64,000 nucleotides of DNA from the NCBI RefSeq assembly GCF_009688965.1, contig NZ_AP021875.1:868001-932000 (forward strand). Reading direction: 5' to 3'. The translations under genes were made by a program, and so were the position numbers. The first letter of the stretch is position 1. Every line of letters starts with the position of its first letter. Below are positions 8,931 through 18,326 of this stretch, one piece after another. Origin of the DNA: Desulfosarcina widdelii. Lineage in GTDB: Bacteria; Desulfobacterota; Desulfobacteria; Desulfobacterales; Desulfosarcinaceae. The notes below the pieces were generated by a model. It searched no databases and had not been told where the DNA came from. It worked only from the letters and a program-made list of their open reading frames with translations.

Positions 8931-9683
8931 TCAAAAAGATCCGGTCTTGTTTTTACGCGGCATGATGGGTTTGATCCAGCGGTTTCGGGCGCCTTCATAG
9001 AGCCATTTGTCGGGAAATCCCTTTCTATGGATGAAGGTTGGCCGTTGGGCCCACTCGGTCAGTTTTTCATAGGCTTCCTGGATCTTGAGAAACGTTTCAC
9101 GGCTGCCGCCAAGATCCGGATGGTGTTTCATGGCCTGTCGACGGTAAGCAGTTTTTATTTTCGATTCCAGATTGGACGGAGTCAGATCGGACGAGTCCAA
9201 TTGCAATCGGACCAGGCTGCTGGCCTTGACCGACGGAACGACGAATACGGCCGGCAGGACGGAATTCAGCGGGGCGCTGCTCTTGCGAGCCCGATGCAAC
9301 ACCTGTCTGGAGGCCAGATAGCGTTTATGGGTGCGGTGCTTTTCGCTCCACCACAGATTGCCCAGCAGATTGGACAGATGACAGAAGTCTTCCACGGGTT
9401 TGCCGCCCGAAGATCGCGGCAGCATATAACTGTGAATCTGCCCCGTACCGTACAACAGAATATCCATGATAACGGCAAAATCCGTAAAATAAAATGTGGC
9501 GTAGCGGGTGCTCAAGGCCCGCAGCAAACCGGTGCGTCGATTCAAAGAGGCCAGCAGCCGTTCCTGGCATTGTGTACTGCAATAGCGACGGCGGCGCCTC
9601 GGCAAAAAAGCGCCGCACGAAAGACAACGCCGGTTGGTTTCGGGGGCGACGACGGATATCGATTGTCGGGTGTGTTCCGGCAT
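8931..9683 (-). CDS. J-domain protein with zinc-finger-like N terminus
   Basis: A 250-aa protein. A short Cys cluster near the N terminus (CLSCGAFLPRRRRRYCSTQC) looks like a zinc-binding ribbon. A central region of unknown fold follows, and a J domain lies in the C-terminal third (KIKTAYRRQAMKHHPDLGG, HPD present). C-terminal J domains of this kind recruit DnaK to specific clients. Its 3' end lies immediately upstream of the kinase gene on the same strand (they overlap if the TTG start of the kinase is used), so the two are likely co-expressed. Confidence 0.7.
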   Translation of the reverse strand: MPEHTRQSISVVAPETNRRCLSCGAFLPRRRRRYCSTQCQERLLASLNRRTGLLRALSTRYATFYFTDFAVIMDILLYGTGQIHSYMLPRSSGGKPVEDFCHLSNLLGNLWWSEKHRTHKRYLASRQVLHRARKSSAPLNSVLPAVFVVPSVKASSLVRLQLDSSDLTPSNLESKIKTAYRRQAMKHHPDLGGSRETFLKIQEAYEKLTEWAQRPTFIHRKGFPDKWLYEGARNRWIKPIMPRKNKTGSF

Positions 9684-9982
9684 AGCAGGGATACCATACC
9701 AGTAATTTGCAAAAACAAAAAGTAGGCGATTGTAGAGCCTGCCGCAGATTCAAGGCAGCCGTCACAGTAGGGACGACCCGACGGTCGCCCGTATATTTGC
9801 CGTGGCGGCTATCGCCGAAGATGCGGCCAATGGCAAGATCAGATCGGCAATCCCGCAGGGTTTTGCCTTTTGAGACGCAAAACCGCAAATAAACTTACGA
9901 AATCAAAAAGTTCGTCTGTTTTTCGAAAAAGGAGAAACGCATGCTTTGATCAACTCGTAAAAAGTCGAAATTACCATATTTT

Positions 9983-10054
9983 CGTCATTCCGGCGCAGGC
10001 CGGAATCCAGTTATTTCGATACGTTCTGGATGCCGGATCAAGTCCGGCATGACG
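9983..10054. repeat. Palindromic CGTCATTCCGG repeat
   Basis: The arms CGTCATTCCGGCGCAGGCCG and (inverted) AAGTCCGGCATGACG face each other across a short AT-rich loop. This is the common intergenic palindrome seen across many Proteobacteria. No gene lies in 9890-10090. Confidence 0.65.
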
Positions 10055-10090
10055 AGTTTGGTACTTTTTAGGAACCCGTCAACTAGGAAA

Positions 10091-10126
10091 AATAAAAAGG
10101 GGTTATGCGTACCCGCACAACCCCTT
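10091..10126 (-). terminator. Terminator downstream of tRNA-Pro
   Basis: On the minus strand, AAGGGGTT and AACCCCTT pair (with inner TGCG/CGCA) and are followed by a T-rich run. The position directly after the tRNA 3' end fits intrinsic termination of its transcript. Confidence 0.8.
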
Positions 10127-10135
10127 GATTTTTAT

Positions 10136-10212
10136 TGGTCGGGACAGCAGGATTTGAACCTGCGACCCCAGCGTCCCGAACGCTGTGCTCTACCAGACTG
10201 AGCCATGTCCCG
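10136..10212 (-). tRNA. tRNA-Pro (CGG)
   Basis: A 77-nt cloverleaf. Acceptor CGGGACA, anticodon arm CAGCG-TTCGGGA-CGCTG with anticodon CGG preceded by U and followed by G37, T arm GCAGGTTCAAATCCTGC, and encoded CCA. It reads CCG proline codons. Confidence 0.95.
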
Positions 10213-10428
10213 ATGGGAGGTGCTTTTATGTTATGGCATAATAAATGTCAATAGTGCCCATCCAGAAATGGCCAATTTTCCCGATATCTTTGTTGCGCGA
10301 AAAATTTCATCCTCGGAATATGACCACAATATGCCTGCGGTAAAATTTTTCGTGCGCCTTGATCTCGACCAAATTTGACTATTTCTGGATGGACACTCGA
10401 TAGATCACGCCATCACGGACTACATTTT

Positions 10429-11784
<1,356 letters not shown>

Positions 11785-12249
11785 TCATTTGCGCTTGCGC
11801 CGCATTCGGAAAAAGTCCTGAATGATGCGGCGGCAGCGCTCTTCGCAAATACCATGTATGATTTCGACACGATGGTTGGTGCGGGAGTCCTGGCCCAGTT
11901 GGTAAAGGCTTCCGGCCGCCCCCCATTTGGGGTCGAACGCGCCGAATACCAGTGCTTTCACGCGGGCATGGACAATGGCTCCCATGCACATGGCACAAGG
12001 CTCAACCGTAACATAGAGCGTGGTGCTTAACAAACGATAATTTTGAATGCGGAGGGCGGCGGCGCGCAGTACATTGATCTCCGCATGGGCCGATGGATCG
12101 CAGTTTCCGATGGTGCGGTTGTGGTCGCTGGCGAGCACCTGCTGGTCGGCGTCCACGATCACCGCGCCCACCGGCACTTCGTCTTCTTGGCCGGCGGCCA
12201 GGGCCTGATCGATGGCCATCTGCATGAATGTTTCGTGTGGATTTTCCAT
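11785..12249 (-). CDS. tadA: tRNA-specific adenosine deaminase
   Basis: A 154-aa zinc-dependent deaminase converting A34 to inosine in tRNA-Arg(ACG). The catalytic HAEINVL motif supplies a zinc ligand and the proton-shuttling Glu, and PCAMC the other two ligands. ATG 12249 gives the usual N terminus; the frame extends to 12285. Its main tRNA substrate, tRNA-Arg(ACG), is encoded 123 bp away, divergently. Confidence 0.93.
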   Translation of the reverse strand: MENPHETFMQMAIDQALAAGQEDEVPVGAVIVDADQQVLASDHNRTIGNCDPSAHAEINVLRAAALRIQNYRLLSTTLYVTVEPCAMCMGAIVHARVKALVFGAFDPKWGAAGSLYQLGQDSRTNHRVEIIHGICEERCRRIIQDFFRMRRKRK

Positions 12250-12372
12250 CTGCCGGCAGTTAGCGGGTTTTCCAATATTGATCAATATCTATTTGGAGAT
12301 CAGACGGCCATGCCGAAAAAGAATTCATTGACATGTTTCCCGCTTTGGCTTAAGAACCTGTCCAACTTTTTA

Positions 12373-12449
<77 letters not shown>

Positions 12450-12457
12450 GAACTTCC

Positions 12458-12496
12458 AAGGGGTTGCAGTCTCCAAACTGCAACCCCTTTTTTTTA
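12458..12496 (+). terminator. Intrinsic terminator of tRNA-Arg
   Basis: A perfect 12-bp stem AAGGGGTTGCAG/CTGCAACCCCTT with an 8-nt loop is followed by eight or more T residues. Confidence 0.9.
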
Positions 12497-12539
12497 TTGG
12501 TTGAAGGTGGGTTTACGCGTATGGCCCGCCGGATCTGAT

Positions 12540-12562
12540 TTACCGCACGCACACTATCTAAG
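12540..12562. repeat. Left copy of 23-bp direct repeat bounding the island
   Basis: This copy runs TTACCGCACGCACACTATCT plus AAG. It is identical and in the same orientation to 53523-53545. The core GCACACTATCT(A/C)AG recurs at 12752 and, inverted, at 53480-53497. It probably derives from insertion-sequence ends or the boundary of the 41-kb island. The rest of 12563-12750 has a short tandem GACGGGATTT repeat and no gene. Confidence 0.75.
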
Positions 12563-12749
12563 AAAAACGAATTGGCGGGATTTGACGGGATTTGACGGGA
12601 TTCAGTGGGTTTTGGGCGTGGCTGGATATGCTGTCATGTCGGCATGTTTGGTGTGGTGTGATGTTTTTACGAGAGGTTTTGGAGCGGAATTTTTGGCGAA
12701 TTCTATAAATCAGAAAAATGGTCTGAAACCAGTTCCATCTTGCTCAGAT

Positions 12750-12771
12750 TTGCACACTATCTCAGAAATTT
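12750..12771. repeat. Transposon-end-like motif next to last left cassette
   Basis: TTGCACACTATCTCAGAAAT lies here and abuts the outer edge of the last left attC. Near copies occur inverted at 53457-53500, beside the right-hand 23-bp repeat. Multiple short repeats at an element's ends are typical of transposase-binding sites; the family is not recognised. Confidence 0.5.
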
Positions 12772-12826
12772 GAACGACGTGGCTTTGCTGCGAAGGCACC
12801 GAGTCCGCAACAGCCTCAGGTTAGAG
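12769..12826 (-). repeat. attC-like recombination site A
   Basis: On the minus strand, R'' CTCTAAC overlaps the stop of the 12821 gene. A bulged hairpin (GGCTGTTGCG/CGCAGCAAAGCC) follows, ending in GTTCAAA. The length is 58 nt. R'' is complementary to the TTAGAG that starts the same cassette (site B boundary), as expected for a cassette's own attC. Confidence 0.65.
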
Positions 12827-13930
12827 TTCTTCAACATTAGCTTGCATAGCAATTTTAGCAATTGAATCTTTTAAAAAGTTTAAATTTACATCTATACCCT
12901 CATTTTTAGTAAATTCATTGGTCCAAACTATCGGAGATGAAATTTTGTTATATTGGCCAAGGGTTGCGAACATTCCATCAGCTTTTTTGAAATTTTGCCA
13001 CAAAAAGACATTGCATATATATCTTGAATTAAAGGAATTAGGGGAATAGTCTTTTATTTCATTTGGATTTATTTTTCTATAGATAGGATTTATTAAATGC
13101 AATTCGTCACTATCAATTTTGCATACTCCAGGTGTCTTTGCCTGTGATGCCCTGGCACTTCTAATGATAAACAGGTCTCTAAAATATGAATAATTGAAAA
13201 TTAGAAACGGGAAAGGAATTATCATCCATTTTTGTGGTTGATCTTCTAATGCTGTCCAAAAAACATATGTTAGATCAGAGAATTTTGATAAATTAGCACC
13301 CAGCGGATGCACAATTTCATATCCGACACCAAATAAAGATTCTATCGGCAGTTGAGATATAATTTCATATGAGAGCAATGCTGTACTGAATTGAATGGCG
13401 GTAGATATTCCGATTTCAAGTTTATTAAGGTTACGCGATGGTGCCCACCTACCCATTTGAGGAATTGATTCTAAAAGAGTAGCATATCCCGAACCTGCGG
13501 CTTTAAAATATTGAAATCCCGGATCAGGGAAATCCACTGGCCAAGATTCAAAATCAAATAGCTGCATTTCTGTTCCGTTTCGCAGAATGCCAATTATTGA
13601 AAGATCATTTTGTCCACATAGGTCAGAGTAGATCTGCATCAGTAAATCATAGGATGGGTCTATATGTGCGTTAGACCTAATAATTTCTTTTATAAAACTG
13701 CTTGCATAAATTTTTTTATTAGCCCAGCAAATTGCAAGCTTTGGAGATAATTGAATAGCTTTTTGACAAAGATGTGAAGGACTGTATTCACCTTTTGAAA
13801 TATCTTTTTTAGAAACCCTACCAACAGTAGGAAATAAAAATTCCTTATCTGCTGTAGCATTATCTGAAACCAGTAGATCTCCCATTAAAATAGGACATCC
13901 ATCTCTAAAAAAGCCTGTAATAAGAGTCAT
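12821..13930 (-). CDS. Cassette-borne protein of unknown function (proteasome-like N terminus?)
   Basis: A 369-aa AT-rich orphan. The N terminus (MTLITGFFRDGCPILMGDLL) resembles the first strands of Ntn-hydrolase/proteasome-beta-like folds, where a Thr would be the nucleophile after Met removal; this is only a resemblance. No membrane segment stands out. It is the only gene of a cassette bounded by attC sites A and B. Confidence 0.6.
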   Translation of the reverse strand: MTLITGFFRDGCPILMGDLLVSDNATADKEFLFPTVGRVSKKDISKGEYSPSHLCQKAIQLSPKLAICWANKKIYASSFIKEIIRSNAHIDPSYDLLMQIYSDLCGQNDLSIIGILRNGTEMQLFDFESWPVDFPDPGFQYFKAAGSGYATLLESIPQMGRWAPSRNLNKLEIGISTAIQFSTALLSYEIISQLPIESLFGVGYEIVHPLGANLSKFSDLTYVFWTALEDQPQKWMIIPFPFLIFNYSYFRDLFIIRSARASQAKTPGVCKIDSDELHLINPIYRKINPNEIKDYSPNSFNSRYICNVFLWQNFKKADGMFATLGQYNKISSPIVWTNEFTKNEGIDVNLNFLKDSIAKIAMQANVEEL

Positions 13931-13935
13931 ATTAA

Positions 13936-13990
13936 GCTCTAATGGAATTGCATCTCGATGGTTCGTTGCCCTTTTACCAATTTGTTAAAC
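13936..13990 (-). repeat. attC-like recombination site B
   Basis: On the minus strand, R'' GTTTAAC and L'' AAATTG pair with L' CAATTC and the R' region ATTAGAG. The length is 55 nt. R'' is nearly complementary to GTTAAGC at the start of the same cassette (site C boundary). The crossover triplet is ATT rather than GTT. Confidence 0.6.
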
Positions 13991-14010
13991 GGAAAATAAC
14001 TATCACAACG

Positions 14011-14256
14011 TCAACTGTTTCTTACTCGCTTATCCCCGATGTAATAGTTACCGTTTTGGTAATGCTCTATTCTGTCGAGCTTTCCTGACTCAATTCGTTT
14101 GTATAAAATGACTCTATCCCAATTTTCTTTTTGACTTTTAGAAAATTCTCTTGCCTCTTCTATTTTTTGAAATTCATGAAGCTCTCCACCACGAGTATTT
14201 TCACCAATTAGCGGTGCAAGAGGCAAATCTGCAGTGAATACCACAAAATCCATCAT
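14011..14256 (-). CDS. Small cassette protein, unknown function
   Basis: An 81-aa soluble protein, the single gene of a ~0.35-kb cassette. GGAGGG precedes the tandem ATG-ATG at 14256; an alternative ATG lies at 14271. The C terminus (RIEHYQNGNYYIGDKRV) is rich in Tyr and charged residues. No family is recognised. Confidence 0.6.
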   Translation of the reverse strand: MMDFVVFTADLPLAPLIGENTRGGELHEFQKIEEAREFSKSQKENWDRVILYKRIESGKLDRIEHYQNGNYYIGDKRVRNS

Positions 14257-14281
14257 AAGTAGACCCTCCATAGAAACGCAT

Positions 14282-14341
14282 GCTTAACGCGTGGCGGCTT
14301 TTTGCCGTTGCTGTTAAAGCAGAGGTTAGCTATTGAAACAT
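14282..14341 (-). repeat. attC-like recombination site C
   Basis: A 60-nt site. On the minus strand it runs from R'' AGCTAAC through CTCTGC and an imperfect GCAACGGC-AAAAA-GCCGCC stem to R' GTTAAGC, which matches the consensus GTTRRRY exactly. R'' is perfectly complementary to the GTTAGCT that begins this cassette at site D. Confidence 0.75.
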
Positions 14342-14356
14342 CTAAAAGAAAATGTA

Positions 14357-15130
14357 TTAGTCAGAATCTATACCAACGCCCTCTTTAATATATACAAAAT
14401 CTATTATTTGTTCTGCGCCATCACCTAAATAATTCCCCGTAGTGTAAGACAGCTTTGGTTTTTCGATGAAATGAATTTTATTTCTTTCGATTTTTATCTT
14501 TGCAGTTATATTTGCTAACCCTTTGAAATTATATGTCTGGGAGGGTATGGGTGGATTAGGTATTATGCTAGGGTTAGGGCTCGGCAAATGATCTGATAGA
14601 ATACCATCAGTTATTTCAAATTCTTGGGAAATGTACCACGTTTCCTCTTTATTTGCTTTTGCAATTCTCAATTTTGTAGGGTAAATATTGAATCTCCCTT
14701 TTATCCCATTTAATGGATCACGCCAGTGAGGCCCCCAACTTATTTCTCTTTTAATTGGTTCTAATTTAAATATTTCCTCTAACTTGGTTTCATATGAAAC
14801 GTCAGAATTAATGCTTACTTCGCTTACAACATTAAACAAAACTGGAATGATAATTATGCAAACAATAGTGATTGCAATTCCAGGTGATTTTTGTATTGAT
14901 TTTGACCACTTTTTAAAAACTAATGGTGTGGAGGAATATTTCTCAATTTCTTCATTCGTGAGACCGTGAATAATCCTATTTCTATCGGTATTTAGCTGTG
15001 ATTCAAGATTTGCAATTTTTAGTTTCGCCTCTCTAATATTGAGAGTATCCAAATAGAATTTTGTTAATGCTCCAATTACCCCTGCGGCACCGACAAGATA
15101 AAGCCAATATTGTTTTAATATAGCTGCCAT
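14357..15130 (-). CDS. Cassette-borne two-TM membrane protein, unknown function
   Basis: A 257-aa protein. A hydrophobic segment at residues 8-25 precedes a coiled-coil-like stretch (LNIREAKLKIANLESQL), and a second transmembrane helix lies at about 85-103. A ~150-aa extracytoplasmic or cytoplasmic C-terminal beta-rich domain completes it. This two-TM layout is seen in some membrane effectors of signalling-based defence, but no family is recognised. It is the only gene of its cassette. Confidence 0.65.
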   Translation of the reverse strand: MAAILKQYWLYLVGAAGVIGALTKFYLDTLNIREAKLKIANLESQLNTDRNRIIHGLTNEEIEKYSSTPLVFKKWSKSIQKSPGIAITIVCIIIIPVLFNVVSEVSINSDVSYETKLEEIFKLEPIKREISWGPHWRDPLNGIKGRFNIYPTKLRIAKANKEETWYISQEFEITDGILSDHLPSPNPSIIPNPPIPSQTYNFKGLANITAKIKIERNKIHFIEKPKLSYTTGNYLGDGAEQIIDFVYIKEGVGIDSD

Positions 15131-15219
15131 TTTGATGCCTTATATTACTATTTTTGCATGCTGAAATATTTTTTACGAACCAAGTCATCTATCTTTTCAT
15201 AAATTAGCAACGACTCAGA

Positions 15220-15347
15220 AGCTAACGCATTGTTCACCCGCTGGAAGCCCAATGCAGACTTGCTTTTTAAAAAGCGCTGAAAGCTGAAAGTCCTATGCAA
15301 AAAGGCCGCCCCGGGTTCCCGGTCGAGTGTGAAACAAATGGTTATAC
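15220..15347 (-). repeat. attC-like recombination site D (long form)
   Basis: A 128-nt site. On the minus strand, R'' GTATAAC and L'' CATTTGTTTCACACTCG pair, with extrahelical bases, to CGGGTGAACAATG and R' GTTAGCT. A GC-rich stem (CGGGAACCCGGGGCGGCC) sits inside. R'' is perfectly complementary to GTTATAC at 16360-16366, the start of this cassette. Confidence 0.75.
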
Positions 15348-15350
15348 ATT

Positions 15351-16211
15351 TTATTTTTTTGGTGCGGTCTTAGTAAATTCATATAGAGAAATCCATTTGG
15401 CTTTAACCGTCCCTTCGGAAACATTAATCTGATTTTTTATATAATCCTCTAATTTTAAATAAGTTTCATAGTCCATTCTGTTGCACCAATTCAAAGCATA
15501 CATAGATTTTCCCTCAACATCTAATTTAATGATATCCCTCAAAGCTATCCTGTGTTGTATTGCTGAATTACATAAAGGGTTTTTCAAAGCAGATTCAGGC
15601 AAAAATACTCCTATGCTATTGATTTTGCCTTCCATCAAATAAGCGTCTGTTAATGCATCACCAAAATGCATAGGTAATCTAACAGCATCAAGGATCTTAT
15701 TTTCATAGTCTTCAGGTATAGGCGGGGGGTCACCCAAATCTTCAATAAAATATGTTGGTATCATTCTTGGCCCCCTATAAACTTTATCAGGGACAACAGA
15801 TAATGCTTCACCCGCAAAAAACTCACCTACATTAATAGCACCTCTAATTGGAATTCCAGCAAGAAGAGATGTGGCCACAACGTCGCGAACAATAAATTGA
15901 AATGATTCAAAAATATTATGGTTAATTTGAAAAGACCAAGTACCTTTCTTTTCAAATAGTGGCTGGTAAATAATAATACTATCTGAAAAATTTATAACTT
16001 TCGGGTAAAATATGTTTTCCCAAGCAGATAGGAAACTGCGCCTCTTGTACTGGTATATTGTATCAGCTATTTCCTCAAACAACACATTTATGTCATTATA
16101 TCTTCTTTCTTGGAGTATGTTTTTGAAGCCTAAGATATCTAAAAAAGCAACGATGTGCATTTTTAATTCTAGTTTAGTAGACTGTCGATTCCATCTTCTT
16201 TGAATAATCAT
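15351..16211 (-). CDS. Nucleotidyl-cyclase-like cassette protein
   Basis: A 286-aa protein (268 aa if started at the internal Met before HIVAFLDILGF). The pattern FLDILGF, then FSDSIIIY, then RGAINVGEFF and GPRMIPTYFIEDL fits a divergent class III nucleotidyl-cyclase-like fold in which the two Asp residues would bind metal. Such stand-alone cyclase-like proteins occur in signalling-based anti-phage systems (for example Pycsar), but function is inferred only. It is the first cassette gene next to the prophage. Confidence 0.6.
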   Translation of the reverse strand: MIIQRRWNRQSTKLELKMHIVAFLDILGFKNILQERRYNDINVLFEEIADTIYQYKRRSFLSAWENIFYPKVINFSDSIIIYQPLFEKKGTWSFQINHNIFESFQFIVRDVVATSLLAGIPIRGAINVGEFFAGEALSVVPDKVYRGPRMIPTYFIEDLGDPPPIPEDYENKILDAVRLPMHFGDALTDAYLMEGKINSIGVFLPESALKNPLCNSAIQHRIALRDIIKLDVEGKSMYALNWCNRMDYETYLKLEDYIKNQINVSEGTVKAKWISLYEFTKTAPKK

Positions 16212-16230
16212 TACTGTCGATTCATTAATA

Positions 16231-16366
16231 TGTTGTATAGCCTATTATATACGTCCCAATAGCTGCATTATAAGACGACTGTTTTGCAGACGAAATCGTG
16301 TTATACGACAAATTGGTCGCGTATTACCCGTATATGACGGTTTATGCGACTAATTAGGCGTATAAC
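16231..16366. promoter_or_regulatory. Palindrome-rich leader of the first left cassette
   Basis: Two near-palindromes lie here: TTATGCGACTAATTAGGCGT at the core of 16342-16365, and ATACGACAAATTGGTCGCGT at 16303-16324. A further TTATAAGACGAC is at 16268. The shared half-site is TTAT(A/G)CGAC. They precede the cyclase-like gene on the minus strand and may be operators. The outermost GTATAAC (16360-16366) is the cassette boundary. Confidence 0.5.
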
Positions 16367-16784
16367 AATTTGAGCATTATTAATGAGTGACCCATTTTAA
16401 AATTGCCTGAACCGTTTTTCGAAGAGGGAATCGGTATTTGCCCAAAAAGCACTGTTTTTTGCCTTCGTTTGTTGTGGTACGACTAACGAAATGCTTTGCT
16501 AATCAGTTTATATCATGTTCTTGGTATGTTGACGCAAAGTACGCGATTTTGGATAGCGAAAGGGTCTTTTAGTAAAAAATGAAAAGTGAGCAGATTTTAG
16601 GGTAATTCGATACCCTTTCGGGATTTCAAAATAAGAACAGGTTCAGCAAGAACTTTATACGGTATTCCTTATTTTTGCTGAACCAAGGCTTGCTAAAGGA
16701 AAGAACGATAAAAATTTAAAAAATAACCAGGGAGATAATCTTTTTTAGGTTTTTTGTGTAACGATTTATTATTTTTACAGCTAC

Positions 16785-17402
16785 TTATCCTGTCGGAGAA
16801 TCATTTTTCCGGGAAGGCGGCAGTTCCTCAGAAACCGATTTACGTCGGTCTTTCCCCGATCTGCGTTCGGTTCCGTCCCAGACTTCGGAATCATTTTGTT
16901 GGGTTTGGGAATGGCCGTGCTGAGTGCGTATTTCGATCCCGCTTTCCGACAGGGCCTTGATATATCCTCCTATCTTATAAAACTCCTTTAAAGAAGTTTT
17001 TTCTACAGCCATGAGGGCTTGGTTGATCTCCAGCGCAAATTCCTTATCGTCGAATTCCCGAATAATGTGATCATGTTGCATGTCGCGAATGCTATCGGTG
17101 GGGACCTTTTTATCCTCGATGGACAGATCTCCTTGATCCCCCTCGCCCATAAGTAACCAATTTAGAGAACAATCTAAGATAGCTGAAAGCTGTACCGTTT
17201 TATCAGCTTTTGGATAGACGTTTTTTTCCCAACTCTGGATTGTGTTGGTGCTAACACCAAGTTTATTTGCTAGCTCGTTTTGGCTAATACCAATATTTTC
17301 ACGTGCTAATTTCACTCTATGGAAGAAATTATCTTGGTTCCGGCTTCTTTTCTCTAAGTCGGAACCTAAGTCGGAACTGATTTTTGAAGTGGGAACTGGC
17401 AT
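16785..17402 (-). CDS. Phage repressor, XRE family
   Basis: A 205-aa protein with an XRE helix-turn-helix at about residues 28-85 (ISQNELANKLGVSTNTIQSWEKN). The C-terminal region is predicted helical, followed by a basic tail (GTERRSGKDRRKS). It occupies the c-repressor position of Mu, transcribed away from the early genes. No LexA-like Ser-Lys peptidase motif is evident, so it may not be RecA-cleavable. It most likely binds the ACCAAGA dyad just upstream. Confidence 0.8.
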   Translation of the reverse strand: MPVPTSKISSDLGSDLEKRSRNQDNFFHRVKLARENIGISQNELANKLGVSTNTIQSWEKNVYPKADKTVQLSAILDCSLNWLLMGEGDQGDLSIEDKKVPTDSIRDMQHDHIIREFDDKEFALEINQALMAVEKTSLKEFYKIGGYIKALSESGIEIRTQHGHSQTQQNDSEVWDGTERRSGKDRRKSVSEELPPSRKNDSPTG

Positions 17403-17467
17403 TTAATTATTGTTAATTTAGTAGTTTATATAATTTTCTAAGCAAATTTACTAAAAAAATAGCGGGA

Positions 17468-17510
17468 ACCAAGAAAAACTGTTGACCACCAAGAAATCTT
17501 GGTGTAAAAC
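17468..17510 (+). promoter_or_regulatory. Early promoter with embedded operator
   Basis: The dyad ACCAAGAAATCTTGGT (17488-17503) lies in the 17-bp spacer between TTGACC (17482-17487) and TAAAAC (17505-17510). A second half-site ACCAAGA is at 17468 and another, TCTTGGT, inside the repressor gene near 17332. Repressor binding here would block rightward early transcription. Confidence 0.65.
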
Positions 17511-17624
17511 GTTTTTAGTGCTATACAAGTTAGCGACGGTCTTACTCTAATTTAGATGAGCCCGTAATGTCAATGTCCGAGTCTTCGTAAAAACCGGACA
17601 ACCTGGATCGAATCGGCGGACAAG

Positions 17625-18056
17625 ATGAACAAGCCCATCACCATCCAACTCGGTCTCTTCGACCAACCCACCCTGAATGTGATCCGCCCGATCAAACAGG
17701 TCATGAACACCGATGTCCGCGAATGCGGATTATCCCGAGAGCAGATCGTGGATCGAATGAACGATCTGGCCGCCCGCTACGGCGTATGCCTGGTCAACGG
17801 CAACTGCAAACGCCTCACCGTCGAAACCTTCGAAAAATGGCTTAATCCCAACGAACTCAACCGATGCATCCCTTTGAAGGCGCTGCCCGTTTTTTGTGCC
17901 GCCGTCGAGCGATGTTCGGCAATCGATACACTGGCGCGTCCGTTGGGGCTTCGAATAGTAGATGACCGCGAACAAAAATTGCTCTCATGGGCCAAGGCAA
18001 AAATGGACATCAAGGAGAAAAACCGGATTGTCCGCAGAATCGAATCGGAGCTTTAG
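17625..18056 (+). CDS. Early phage protein, unknown function
   Basis: A 143-aa protein, first in the rightward early operon. The segment ECGLSREQIVDRMNDLA could be an HTH. It has no membrane segment. It ends one base before the following HTH gene, so the two are probably translated together. No family is recognised; the position matches that of small early regulators of Mu-like phages. Confidence 0.65.
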   Translation: MNKPITIQLGLFDQPTLNVIRPIKQVMNTDVRECGLSREQIVDRMNDLAARYGVCLVNGNCKRLTVETFEKWLNPNELNRCIPLKALPVFCAAVERCSAIDTLARPLGLRIVDDREQKLLSWAKAKMDIKEKNRIVRRIESEL

Positions 18057-18326
18057 ATGAGCCGCAAACGAAAAATCACCTACACCCTATATGTAGACGA
18101 CCGTGACGATGAAAAAAGCATCGGCCGTAAAGTGATTGCCAGGCGTATCCGTTCCATCGCCCTGCGAAAAGGCGAAAAGATGTCCGACTGGGCCGACGAG
18201 CTGGGGGTGTCGCGGCAATACATCTCGCAGGTGGTGAACGGCAGGCGCCGGCCGCAGGAAATCCAGGACTTTATTGAACGGCGCCTGGGTCAGAAATTCT
18301 GGCCCGAAAGGAAGAAGGTGGCCTGA
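18057..18326 (+). CDS. Ner/Cro-like XRE helix-turn-helix protein
   Basis: An 89-aa protein with HTH core MSDWADELGVSRQYISQVVNGRRRP (about residues 42-66) and a basic N terminus. Position and size fit the Ner/Cro role: negative control of the early operon and of the repressor gene. Its stop overlaps the next start (ATGA-type). Confidence 0.7.
   Translation: MSRKRKITYTLYVDDRDDEKSIGRKVIARRIRSIALRKGEKMSDWADELGVSRQYISQVVNGRRRPQEIQDFIERRLGQKFWPERKKVA

Noticed and set aside
9325..9888. 187-aa frame antisense/alternate to the J-domain gene
   Set aside because: Shadow frame overlapping the well-supported J-domain protein, without recognisable domain.
12574..12602. Short tandem GACGGGATTT repeats as a CRISPR or replication iteron
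   Set aside because: Only about three contiguous copies with no spacers; simple local duplication. No CRISPR array was seen anywhere in the window.
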